Source: Apoda limacodes
Taxonomy: Eukaryota; Arthropoda; Insecta; Lepidoptera; Limacodidae
Assembly: GCA_946406115.1 (NCBI GenBank)
Contig: OX291547.1
Span: 5,833,001 to 5,897,000, forward strand
Length of the DNA: 64,000 bases
Direction: 5' to 3'
Position numbers and translations under genes: made by a program
The notes under the pieces: generated by a model
What the model was told of the DNA's origin: nothing
The model's database searches: none
Seen by the model: only the letters and a program-made list of their open reading frames with translations
Part shown: one piece after another, positions 23,298-34,846 of the stretch
Layout: each line of letters opens with the position of its first letter
Numbering within the stretch: the stretch's first letter is position 1

Positions 23298-25984
23298 TAC
23301 ACTGTACTGTACATGGTAATGTACATTAACATAATATCAAAATTAATATAGTTCTTTAGATACTACGCAACTAGATTGTATGCTAAAAGATAGAAGTGTG
23401 GGCGCCGCCGTACAAGACAAATTGTTATGTACCTATAGCGTAAAAAACTATTTTGATTGAACTAACACTAAAACATCAATATCAAGACGCAACTACAGAC
23501 CTCACACACCACCCCGAGTGCGGTCCCGGTACGATAAAATTACCAAATGACGTCACAACCACGGTTCATGCACTTCAATCTAAAATAATCCAACTAAAAC
23601 CAACTTACCACAGTTCAAAGCAAGGTATTTTGTTTTTCCGTAATTTGTACGTCAGCATCAACATTTAATACGGTAAAAACAAACTCAAACCGACTTAAGC
23701 CGTGGTTTCTTGTGGTCGTGGTAACGGACCGCAACCTCAATCGCGCATTCTGCTGCAATCCACCATGGGTCGCCATCCCGGCTCCAAACGCGATCAGGCG
23801 CTTTACACAATCACGCACAAGTACACATAAATGCATGTACACACATTTAGATCGTGGTATCGAGGTAGCCCAAAATAAAGAATGGGTCATATTTCCTATT
23901 ATTAACGAGAACGACAAACATCTGGTGAAAAAATGATTGCGTGATTAACAGTGACATGCATTTTCGATTTGGGTTAGCCTATTTTTTCTAAAGGGCCACT
24001 CAAACAATAGGAAAATCTTGAGTACCCACACGAACGTCAATATACGAGTTTGGCGGAATATGCAGTACGGAAATAAGGTACAAAAGTACTATATAAAGTT
24101 ACGCAAAAATATATATTCCAGCCGTGCCACGTGTTTTGACCTGGTCGTGTGTACAAGTAGTGGGAACTCTGAATTATAACAATATAAATAAATAATAAAT
24201 AAATTATTAGCATTTTATCTAGCACATTTTGTCTGTGTGCTATATTAAATTTCATTTAAAGCGTATTCTGAAATATTACGACAGGTAGACTGTTTAAGCC
24301 TATGCATCTATGTATAAAGGTATTTTAGTTACGTTCACTAGTAGGTCATCGCTTGTAAATACATATCGTCGCATAAATTTTGTTAATAGGTAAATAGCTA
24401 TTGATATAAATTTGAATTTTCAGACAAATATATTAATTTCTATATAATATTAATAAAGAGTCCTATGCAATAAAACTGGAAGCAGGTTTGTGTGTCACTC
24501 CTTTGAGATATTTGTGTGTTACTCCTTTGAGATGGACTTCAGACGCAGTTAGGTATCTTACTTCTAGCTTTCAAGATTAAAACACATTTATATTGTACAA
24601 GATTCCCGTGGGTTAATGTAAAAGTACCTATCTTTACACATTCGGAAACCCACGACAAGTTTTTTGTAAAAAAAGTTTAGATGGCGACAGTTTATACAAT
24701 TTATATTCAAATCAATAACCGTACCGTCCAGAACGTGGACTCATGTTCAGATTCGTTAGTTCGAACTAACAGAAAAAATCTACACAATCAAATAATCATG
24801 AAACAAATACAATTTCATTTACGAAACTTTTAGATTAAAGAAACTTCGTCCTTCGACACAAGTTACACGTAAAGTTTAATACCAAACTTTCACCGTAGCA
24901 CTGAAAAGCTCAATCTTCCAATAGCAAAGCCCTAGAGTCAGTAAATTATTCATTTCACATCAGTAGCTCTGCGAAGATATCTGACAAAGAGTTAGGTTCT
25001 TCCTTTTGAGGTTTTGAAGGGGGCCTCCCTGGAGGTCTAACCAACTCTTTACCAATTAGCACTTCGGATTAGACTGGAGTTCTAATTGAGGCGCGTCTAC
25101 TGGAAGCCAAAGTTTTGATTCAAAACATCGGCTGTCGTTTGAATAATTTGGATTGATTAAGTGTCATAAGAAGTTTAGACAGTTAATCAAATAGAGGAAT
25201 GTTTTGTGATAAATGCTTATTTCTAATAAGATTACTCAGTTGTCAGTCTGATTGTCACAAACACCTTTTAAAAACAAAACGTTTGACAATGAAACTTAAA
25301 ATTTGTCACAGTTAGTTAGAGACCTACCAACTTATATCTTTAGATCTAATGTCGATTAAAAAAGTTAACAAAGAAACAAATTCTTTGGGCTGCGTTGGGT
25401 ATACAATCTCCCATTTATCGCGACCAAGCCTTATTGAAGGAACCCTATATATCCGTATGAAAATGACGCAATTAAAGCTATAATTTTTTGGGCATTAGTG
25501 ATTATGTTCGGAAATTAAGACTTGTCTTCAAGTAGGCTTTGTTAAAGAACAATTACTCCAAACTCCATCTATGATTCGGGTCATCATAAATTGTAGGTAA
25601 AAAAACCACTCTAAAAAAGGCTCTATAGTTCTAAAATCTGAGAACCTGACCCTTTGTTCACTTAATTCCCTTAGATAACAAACACCTATTTAGTTACCTC
25701 ACCAATATAAGTTCAGTACAAACATTATACATAAGTTAATATTTGTTGTCAACGTGAAAATATTATATACATAATAATAATTTAAACTTTCTGCATAAAA
25801 GTTTCCTCTTAACTAAAGTAAACTCAACTTACTTAAGGCAAAATTGCGTTAAAAGCAGCTTTTGTGAAATTTGCGGAAAAACAACACAGGTTATTTTGAG
25901 AATTACAAAATACTAATTTTTTTTTTTGCAATCTTAAGCACTGGCTGCCGGCTATGTTATTATTCATTCTAAAGCGAATCAAAA
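23298..25984. other. No gene seen
   Basis: Overlapping opposite-strand frames at 23615-23936 lie in GC-richer DNA, but neither has a recognisable domain or splice context. A small palindrome GGCCTCCCTGGAGGTC lies near 25023-25039. The rest is unassigned AT-rich DNA. Confidence 0.4.
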
Positions 25985-26560
25985 AATTTTTTAACAAAAA
26001 AAACAACCGGCTTCAAAAAGATGCACTAAAAGGGTAAAAATAATTACTTATTTCCAAAAATCTGATTTGAATTACCTACAGTTTGAGATTGGTGTCATGC
26101 AAGCAAAGTGTGTTATAAACTGTTTCATATGTACATAGACACCAACTTTGTTAAAAAGTTTTTATTTTGTATCTTTTCAGTGACGAATTGCTTTTTTTTT
26201 CTTGTACACTAAAAACATTCATACTCGTTACAAAGTTTTATACAATCATCAACATAAAAAGCGTTTCACCAGTTCCAAATTAACATTAATTATTTTTTTT
26301 CTTCAAAATTTTTAGTTTTAAATACACTTTAATAATATGGGACCACCTGGAAAGTGACCTTTGAAATAAAATAACCTTTCAAAGTAACCTTTGAAATAAA
26401 AAAAGAAATTCTCGAATGGGTCCAGGCGTCTTCGAGAAATCGGGTAACATACATAAAAAAAAAAGATTCCGACGAATTGAGAGCCTCCTCCTTTTCGAGT
26501 TTTCAAGTCGGTTAAAAAACTGATCTTTGCTCTTATTGCCATAAATAAAATTGCACGAAG
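25985..26560 (-). mobile_element. CGACTTCaaaaagg-family repeat, copy 2
   Basis: Same blocks as 5646-6140: one end has CCGGCTTCAAAAAGATGCAC, and the other has GATTCCGACGAATTGAGAGCC then AAGTCGGTT. GGGTCCAGGCGTCTTCGAGAAAT lies between. Orientation is given as the reverse of copy 1 from the order of the outer blocks. Two direct CCTTTGAAATAAAA copies sit at about 26360 and 26389. Confidence 0.65.
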
Positions 26561-26569
26561 GCTCCCTTT

Positions 26570-26748
26570 TTGCATTCGGTGTGCCTTTAAAACACCCCGC
26601 CGCCGATGCGCCCCCGCCCTGCACGACTTTTTGCATTCGGTGTGCCTTCAAAACACCCCGCCGCCGATGCGCCCCCGCCCTGCACGACTTTTTGCATTCG
26701 GTGTGCCTTCAAAACACCCCGCCGCCGATGCGCCCCCGGCCTGCACTA
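26570..26748. repeat. 61-bp GC-rich minisatellite, 3 copies
   Basis: TTGCATTCGGTGTGCCTT followed by AAAACACCCCGCCGCCGATG and CGCCCCCGCCCTGCACGAC starts at 26570, 26631 and 26692. It is strongly GC-rich and CpG-rich against AT-rich surroundings. Because 61 is not a multiple of three, open frames rich in Pro/Ala on the plus strand overlap in several frames and are artefacts. Confidence 0.95.
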
Positions 26749-26950
26749 TATATTTTTCTGGTGCGATAGTTACATAGTTATAATCTCTATTGCCGCTGCG
26801 CTGTTCACAATATGTCTAAAGCAGGTATGTCAAAATCTGTAAGTATAAGACCTCAGTAAGCGGAGTTTTACTTAAACTACGCGCTGTGGGTGGTTGTGTC
26901 GTTGTGCCAACGACGACGTTACGTTGGCAAAGAATATATATATATATATA

Positions 26951-27451
26951 TGTCGCAGTCAAATAATACAATTCGCTATTTTACATAGCTAGATATTTTA
27001 TAAAATGCCGTTTTGTATTACGGCAGGTTCATGTTCAGCTGTTATCGCCGCATTGTATTTAGCGCTTTGCGTTCTTGAATGCTGCTAGTCTAGACTAGCC
27101 GTAATTTACCTAAATTAACAAGTTATAATCAGCGCTTTGGCAGTCTTTAGTTCCAATTTAGTTTCATTACCTATTCTGGCAACTTTAATGGAAAAAGTTT
27201 CTGTTGCAGATGTCGTGCGTAACTTACCTACAATACCAAGTTTAAGATGAAGCGATTCAATTCTGGCACTCACTGCACGCTGTCGCGGCATGCTTCGCTT
27301 GACACGTGCGCCAACGTGGGCCAACTTCTTGTAGAATGTATTGCAAAGACAATCCAGCTAAGCTTTGATCCGTCGTAACACAAAACGTATCTGTTTTATA
27401 AAATGGCTATCCGTTATGTAAAACAGCGAATTCTACAATTCGACTGCGACA
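26951..27451. mobile_element. 501-bp TIR element with TA flanks
   Basis: The left end TGTCGCAGTCAAATAATACA and right end (reverse complement TGTCGCAGTCGAATTGTAGA) pair for about 85 bp, including ATTCGCT(A/G)TTTTACATA and ATTTTATAAAA. TA lies just outside each end (26949-26950, 27452-27453), though the left flank is a TA run. The TA duplication suggests Tc1/mariner-type insertion, as inference. A 16-bp perfect palindrome, GCTAGTCTAGACTAGC, lies inside at 27084-27099. Confidence 0.8.
27115..27351 (-). other. Open frame inside the TIR element, function unknown
   Basis: An uninterrupted minus-strand frame of about 79 codons lies between the TIRs. It is basic and looks more protein-like than most frames here (segments such as KKLAHVGARVKR and ETFSIKVARIGN), but no domain is recognised and there is no ATG near its beginning. 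It could be a transposase remnant or chance. Confidence 0.25.
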
Positions 27452-27453
27452 TA

Positions 27454-30400
27454 TCATAGGTTGGTCCCACATCCCACCATGTCGTCATCTCAGCCTACCT
27501 ACTCGAACACGGACTCGTCAAAAGTGGGAACAAAAACTCAACAACAATAGGATGGGTCGCTGTCCTCTTTTCACATATCTCACAGACCTTGTCGCCTTTT
27601 GGTAAGTAGCTGTCAAAAACAAGCGTCCAACATACAAAAAGATGAAATATGACGACAGCTGCGATGATCAAAAAATAATTATTTTATCAAACATTATGTA
27701 CGTGATAAATTCGTGTTTACATGGTTGTGTACAATTAATCAGTTGGGAGTGTTGTCATGTTTGATAAATAGCAATAAACTTATTTGATATTTATTACGTA
27801 AGGCAACGATTACTTATTTAACGAACGAATAGGTACGTATCAGTCTAGCAAAAAAGTCTACACGATCAACCTAATAATTTCCAAGCAACTATTGAGAATA
27901 AAAAAAATGAGGAAAAGAAGATTAATCGCATTCATAGGTATTCAGAAGTCAATTGTGCATGTTTTAAAAGTATACTCCGATAGTTCAAACAGTCATATGG
28001 AATTGTAAAATATGTACTTGTGTAAGGGACTTTTCATCTGCTTACATTCAATGCATCATGAATCTCGATATTATTATTTACATACGTATACTTCATTCAA
28101 TAAAGACTTCCTTATTTATTTTTGACATTTACTAACATTGAGATAAAATAGGTACTTGATTGTATACTGATTAAACACTGTGAAATTTTGTAGATATGAT
28201 CTCAAGCCATTCGGTGCCATCTATGTCTGTCATGTTCCTAAATGCTAAAAAATGATTTTGCTAACTTTAAATCTCATTTGACACCATATGTATGAAAAAC
28301 AAGAATTCTGTATAACTTTTGAACTATAAAATTTTATAGAAAACTGGCAAGCTGCAGACCTAGATTTTTATACCTAGGACATGCCTAGATTGTTTTGCAG
28401 TATTAAGGATGTTGGCAGAATGTTTGTCATATCTTCATTATTTAAATTCCTGCTGAAGCCTACGCCTAATAAAGAGTAGTTTACGGAATATTTCTACATT
28501 TCCAATACTCCTTTCGACTTTTTTATTACTTAAAAACTCTTTTCTGCGTTCTTGGCTGCATCTTACCTCCATGCATTAGGCCTCCCGGTTGCAAGCCCCG
28601 CTATGCGCTCTTTTATTTCTATCTATTGACGAGAAATTCTTTTTGGCTATCTGTCTATTCAGGGTTTTGCCAAATACTGTCATCATTTGTAACAATTAAC
28701 AAGTTAGCCAAAGAGAATATATCACTACGTGAAGTTGGCTCTGTCTATTAAAACTTTCAAATAATAACAGTCCATTACATTACAAATGATTATATTATAT
28801 ATAGGTAACTAATACCTAATCCAGGAAACCTAGATGTGCCTAAATGATATGAATTTACCAATATCTGGCTGACCCTTGGCATTACGAGTCGATACTGATA
28901 TATCCTTTATATCACAGTTAGGGTTTCCATGGTAAACAAAAAAATTATAAGTAAACAATTAGGTATTTGCAAAATAAAAAAGTGTAATACGTAGGAAGGT
29001 ACCTATTTAAATACATATCTATATTGTATGTTGCAAACAATCATTGGTTGCACACGAAGTAGGTATAAGAAAGGAACTCACTTCATTTCGTTAGTGAGTA
29101 TTACCCACAAGATACTGATTTCACAGCAGGATTATAAAGAAATCTTAGCGCCTATATAGCCTAATCTAGAACGGCATAGGAACCCATTCAACGACGCTCT
29201 CTGCAGACTTCACGCCGCAAATACAAATCTTTAAGTCTTTAAAACTCTTCACTTTGCACTTTGGTTATTATGAAGAATAAAGGGTACAGATTTTAGTCGT
29301 AGAATAGGCCCCAGGTTTCGATTTAGTCGAACGCTTTCTTTTTTGGACAGCTTATTTTAGTACTGCGGTGCAGTGCATTGCATTTCATTAACTGTGTTCA
29401 CCCAGCTGCTAATCAGCTTGTCAACATAGCTTGTGGTTTCCAGTGGCGTACAGAATCTATTTTGGAGTTCCAAATTACATTGGTCAAATCTTATACTTGC
29501 TTGCTTGCTACTGGGACTAGTTGGGACGATACAGGTCTAAGAGTAGACTTTATGAGACGAACTCTTTCGGCGTTGCAAAATAATGTTTATATAGCCTCTA
29601 ACAAGTTACCACTGCCAGTATTTAACTGAGACGTCTTGAAATGTGTGCTGCTTGTCTGCTAAAAAAAATCTGTGTTGTAAATTGATAAAATCGAAGAAGC
29701 ATCTGCTTCTAGTAATTGATGGCCCAAGTCATTAGGACAGATTCTAGATTCGTTACGTTATTTTAATTTCACATTAGCAATTTAGCATTGAAATCTGAAA
29801 TAGCGATGCTGTAGAGAGCTTTGGTAGTTTTATATTCGAGGTTGGCGAATATACATGTGCTACCTTAAAAGAATATCTTTGGATTTCCATAACTTTGCTA
29901 ATAAGCGATTTGTTGATAGGAAAATGCTGGCAGGGGTACATCACCTTCTAGAAAGTAGAACATATTGCACATTCCAGGCTGACTTTACCCTACCATGTCT
30001 ACGGACTTCGGGCAACCTGAATATAGACAATTTTATGTTGCCTTCCAGTTCTATTAGGTAATGGATTACACCTCATAGTGCATAATACTCGTACGTTGCT
30101 AACTGTAGTCGCGGCTACCGGGAACTAAGAGCCCCTTTTTGTTGCTACTCTCACCTCATAATTTTCATCACATTTTCAGAGACACCCCTTAGACACCACG
30201 CTAGCCAGACGTGCTCATGACCGCAGAAAAAAGAAAGGGGATGGTCCAATTCTACTCTGTCGGAAACAATACGATTTTTTTATTTAAATAGTTTCGTGGT
30301 ATCATGTTAATGGATTTTAAATATAGACTTACATAATTGAAGTAGTTCTTTATAGGAGTAAATGTCCACACCGATGACCACGCCATTTACACCGCCGCCG

Positions 30401-31032
30401 CCCGCCGGCCAATTATTACCATTACGCCGCGCGCCACCGCCGATGATTTTGACATCGGCCCATACTTAGCAAATTTGATTCATTGGTTGACCAAAACTCA
30501 ATGCGCTCTATGCTGAATATGGCGAATATGAATATGGCATCACATAAAATATGTTTTGTGCTTACAAACTTACATTTAAAGAATTGACCGTGACGGTTAT
30601 TGATGTACCTATGAAATTATTGTATTAACTAAAAACAATAATTTGCTTATTGATCCTTTTGGAAACTTTTGGGGCCTTATTGAAAAAGAGCGTAAGTCGA
30701 AATTTGTGATTTTTAGTATAGCTTGTTAGCTTGTTTAGTAAAAATTCAATTGTTATGGACAACTGTAGGAACGCCGTCTTATGGTACAATAATAAATAAC
30801 TTATTCTTAATTTTGGATACCTACTATGTTATTTAGAAAAAAATGAGGGCTCTAAACTGTTTAATTAATTATCGCAGTTTGACTACTTTACCCTCAAATG
30901 GTCTCCTTTTGTTTTTAACCAATGACCGATAAACAGTCATTAAATATAAAACTTAAATTAAAAAATCATCTCTCTCTCTCTCTTAAGAGTGACTAGGATA
31001 AATTAAAAGAAAAATAGAATCGGTAGGTTTAA
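27454..31032. other. No gene seen
   Basis: Unassigned. A GC-rich patch (CCGCCGCCCGCCGGCC) lies at about 30390-30465 and a (CT)n run at about 30970-30985. Plus-strand frames at 29378-29629 and 29855-30061 lack recognisable domains. An ATG with 23 codons at 27479 (Ser/Thr/Gln-rich) ends in a stop before any splice donor. Confidence 0.4.
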
Positions 31033-31360
31033 CTAACTTTTCTGACCGTCTTGACATTGGGTGTTTGGTCGCTAGTGTCGTAAGTTCACACCATTCTAAC
31101 GTGGCGTCTACAGTTTTGATTTTTGACCACCGGGTAACTCTTTGCACTGTAAATCTGTATTTCTTGGTCTAAGATCCTGTGCAGTTACAAAACAAAAGGC
31201 GATAACTTTAGTTTTTTACGATTTAAATAAATACAAAAGCGTTTAATTATTATCTATATTTATTTTGTTTTATGTAATGGTTGGTAATATCTGGCGAGAA
31301 ACCATGACTCGGGCTGAAGCTAAATAAATTTTGAGATAAATATTAATATGTATAAAAAGC
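31033..31360 (+). repeat. Interspersed repeat family D
   Basis: The first part matches 9173-9260 (AACTTTTCTGAC, GGTCGCTAGTGTCGT, GACCACCGGGT). The second part (31150-31350) matches the reverse complement of 37480-37668: GTCTAAGATC, TGTGCAGTTACAAAACAAAA, GGCGATAAC, CTATATTTATTTTGTTTT, ACTCGGGCTGA. It is non-coding and the class is unknown. Confidence 0.7.
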
Positions 31361-31794
31361 CTTATAATACTTTTTAACGACTTCTCTTTTGTTTTTGTTT
31401 GGTTCTTGTTTGTTTTCGTGTTATACTAGTCTGTAATTTTTATTTACCTTGATAATTTTCCTTCAACATTTGAATAGAATATATATCTTCTTTAAATTGC
31501 CAATATTTATAAAACATTGCTTTCAGTAAGAAACAGAGATAAAAATAGACCCTTCTGTGAACGGGCAATGCAAAAGGTGACATCCACAATTTGTTTAAAT
31601 TAGTCATTGCATTTACATAATTTTCATAATTACATGTGTGATAATTCACTTTTTTGTTGTTATTAGGAAAACATTTAATAAATATTATTGTACCTAAAGA
31701 ATATTTTTATAAAGTGTCTGTTCCCAAATACTAGCAACTTGAATATAGGCGAGAATCGAACCCACGATTATCTCATTCCTATATTCAAATTTGA

Positions 31795-31866
31795 CGGCTA
31801 AGGGGTTGAGTCATGCTGACTAAGTGATAGCTAGCCGAGGCTTGGGTTCGAATCCCAAACTGAACC
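31795..31866 (+). repeat. tRNA-like B box, possible SINE head
   Basis: TTGGGTTCGAATCCC is a perfect B box. A loose A-box-like GGCTAAGGGGTTGAG lies about 50 bp upstream. The intervening arms do not fold as a tRNA by eye, so a tRNA-derived SINE remnant is more likely than a tRNA gene. Confidence 0.35.
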
Positions 31867-32540
31867 GTTACAATTTGTAAATAAATATCAGTAATAAAAG
31901 ATTTATCCACGTCTAAGCTCTGGCGGCGCGACCAAGAAGGCAAGTTTTATATTTATTGTTGAAGATTAACAACAATCAAGATACACTACAGCCAGGTCAC
32001 GGCTGCGTTGCAGATGTAGCCATTGCCGGCATTATGTCAGCTTTCTCCAAAACGTGGGCGATTCCGTCCGTGCCCTCGTTTATTTGTTTACTCCACGCAC
32101 ACACGTGAGCCCAGACGGTGGCAAGGAACTCAAAGGTTTCTGGACAAATAGTAGTTGTGATAACTAGTAATACGTAGGTACAACGTTATGTTGCCTATAT
32201 TCACTTCAGATATCTCACATCTATCGATGGGAATTACTGCAGATAACGTTTGTTTACCTGCCGATTACACTACACTTTCAAGGTAACAGCGTTCTAGCTA
32301 CGAATACAATCTAGACACCTACGTATTTATACCATCAATGATTCTACAGAACTACGTGTAAATGAATATCTCAACAAAAATCCACATGGTACTCAATGTT
32401 GACATTGAAAAGTTACGCAAGTCATACAGAGTCATATTGCACCTTTGACTAAGTCAATACTTGGCTCGACATAAGCTGTCTACGCCAGGAAAGCAAAACA
32501 AACCGCCGGGCGAATGCCGTATTCAAGACCGTTCCCTTAC

Positions 32541-32688
32541 CTCTATTGCTCGAACGTATCCTGCCAGGACTACACAAGACAGCCATAGGTATATCCTCAA
32601 ATTCATCACAACAAATGTGATACGGACACGCCGCTCCAGCAGTTGGACACCACCACACAACAACTATAATACTTAACACAGCACAAAA
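32541..32688 (-). other. Candidate secreted-protein exon (signal peptide plus cysteine-rich start)
   Basis: On the minus strand the frame reads FCAVLSIIVVVWW, an excellent hydrophobic signal-peptide core, then PTAGA and a cysteine-rich stretch CPYHICCDEF...VLC. This loosely resembles an LRRNT cap (CPxxCxCdex...VxC). It ends at a strong donor, AGAG|GTAAGG (boundary at 32541). An in-frame TAG sits just upstream (32689-32691) and could be part of an acceptor AAATAG, but there is no pyrimidine tract and no ATG. Surrounding DNA (about 32450-32950) is unusually CpG-rich. No downstream exon was found. Could be chance. Confidence 0.25.
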
Positions 32689-33772
32689 CTATTTGTTATG
32701 TTACTCCACTAACACCATGCACACGGCCACAACAAACGCAAAAACGAAACGTGCAGCGTCGATTTGAGTCACAAGTAAACTGGCTTGCGCTTGGAGCTGG
32801 CTTCACTTCGTACGTAGCGCCCGCGTGAACCGTTCCGTGGCTAACTTCGTCGGTAGGGGCTGTGGGCGGTCGTCGCCCGATGCGATGGTCGATGTCGATG
32901 GTAGTGGAAGTTCTATTTGGCGTCACGCACGCACTCCCTATTTATTACATTCACTGAGCCTACAAAACAACTACAAATCCCAACACGACATTCATTAGTT
33001 TCATACACAAAGATGTAACAACTTAGGTTAAAACAGGGGCCTTTAAAAATAATATTTCTCTCTAGGCCGTGCTTACATTGGCCAACATAAAAAAATACAT
33101 TTTTGGTTATTACGTAAGTACATACTTACAACAAGTCTGCAAGTAGCAAAGAATATCAGTAGTGTCTTCATTTAAATAAACAGAAAACAAGATAGTATTA
33201 AAAACACTTACTTAGCGAAGCTGTTCTTAATGAGACGTGTCTTATGATTATGATATTAAAACAAAACAGATATCGTTATAGTGCAGCAAATAAACACTCA
33301 TTGTAACATTTTATTTATATTTCAACACAAAGTAATATTAATTTTATACAAAGACACTCAAGTATGTACCATGTAACTTATATTATTTTTGAACAATGAA
33401 AAGCTGATATTTTACTTAATAATAGATAACCAGTCAGAGTACAATCTAGGGATATTTGTAGTATACATACGTATGAGCTTTCATTTCTAACTAATAGCTA
33501 GAAGACTTTTAATCAATTTGTGCCTGTTTTAATTTAATCTTAGCTTATTCTAGAACTAATTTTTTAACCAAAATATGTGTTCATTTATAATTAAATACTT
33601 TTTATCGATATATTTTGATTATCATATTGTAATTAATAGTTACGGATAAACATTCAAAACATATAAAAAAAATTAAACAAATTAAATAAAGACCTAAAGT
33701 TAGGATGAGAGTATAGCTTACTATTGAAACATTGCAATGTTCTAAATGTATGCCGTTTAAGTTAGAGGTTTA

Positions 33773-34211
33773 GAGCGCGTTCGTTCTGGGATGCAGAATC
33801 ATTATTTTCATTACTTTTGCCACCTGTCAACCGTTCGTTTAGCATTGGTATCAAAAGTATCAAAATTTTAGTATCATCTGTGACAAACTGTCATGCGTTC
33901 GTTTACGATATTTTTGTTATTTTTGTCACTTTTGCCACCGAAAAATGAAACTTTAGACCCATGTCTGGAGGTGGGGTTTTTGTGTTAATCTGTCAAACTG
34001 CCTATACATATTCATTGTTTATGGTAGTGTGTGTGTGTTTTATCGTAGTGTGTGTACGTCAAGCGTTCGTTTTGCAGGTTTTGTAACCAAAAATTTTGTT
34101 AGTAACGTTTCAAAGCTAAACGAACGGTAGGTGTCTGTGGCAAAACTGTCGTTATCAAAAGTGTGAAAAGTATCATTCGTGGGAACTCTTAATCCCAGAA
34201 CGAACGCGCCC
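33773..34211 (+). mobile_element. Harbinger-like MITE, intact ends
   Basis: A 439-bp element with 20-bp TIRs: GAGCGCGTTCGTTCTGGGAT on the left, and the reverse complement of the right end is GGGCGCGTTCGTTCTGGGAT (19/20). It is flanked by TTA on both sides (33770-33772, 34212-34214). A 3-bp TTA duplication with GGGCG-type TIRs is the PIF/Harbinger signature. No transposase is encoded. Internal GCGTTCGTTT motifs echo the TIR. A decayed copy in the opposite orientation is at 6883-7290. Confidence 0.9.
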
Positions 34212-34846
34212 TTAGTGGATAGAAATAATCAAAAATAAGAACTTAAAATAAAAAGCATGATACCAAATTTACAAAAATGATCACATCTACCTACATAAGT
34301 GAAACCGAAATATAATTATATACATAGCTCTAGAGTATGGCGGAGTATGTTGGTTTAAATGCTTTGCCTAAGAACATACAAGAACTATTTACAAGTACTT
34401 TATCGATAAACAATGAATACCTACCTATTACATAAATAACATGAAATGAGTGACAGACAGGGGCATAAAATTACTAACGCTGTTTAAAACGCTTGGAAAT
34501 ATTTTCGGGTATGCTGCTAAGAGAAGTAAAATTGATTAAAATCAAAATGTGTGAAGAAAAACATTTATCCCTTAGATCGACATTGCTGTAAAGAGTCTAC
34601 CTGTTTAAATTTATTTCTAAATATTTGATTTCATTACAAAAATGTATAGTGTTGCACGTAAGACACCTTTTATGCCGACTTCAAAAAAGTAGGAGGTTAT
34701 ATTCTATGCACTGATTTCTCGACAGCTACGATGAAGCTTAAGCTCCAATATAGATTTGAAAAGAAGCGGACTTGGGGCATAATTATTATACGTTTTGGCA
34801 GAATGGAGGTCAGAAAATGTGGTTCTAAGCTTGATTATATATGTTT

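Noticed and set aside
23615..23936. 100-residue minus-strand and 74-residue plus-strand frames
   Set aside because: They overlap each other, have no recognisable domain, and no splice or start context favours either.
26379..26842. Pro/Ala-rich overlapping frames on both strands
   Set aside because: Produced by a GC-rich 61-bp repeat with few stop codons; the period is not a multiple of three.
27479..27550. Short ATG frame (Ser/Thr/Gln-rich, 23 codons) just after the 501-bp TIR element, with GTAAGTAG at 27601
   Set aside because: It stops at TAG before the donor, so it cannot be a first coding exon using that donor.
29378..30061. Plus-strand frames of 83 and 68 residues
   Set aside because: No recognisable motifs or codon pattern; likely chance frames or very old repeat.
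31795..31866. A tRNA gene
   Set aside because: The B box is good but acceptor and anticodon arms do not pair by eye; a SINE remnant fits better.
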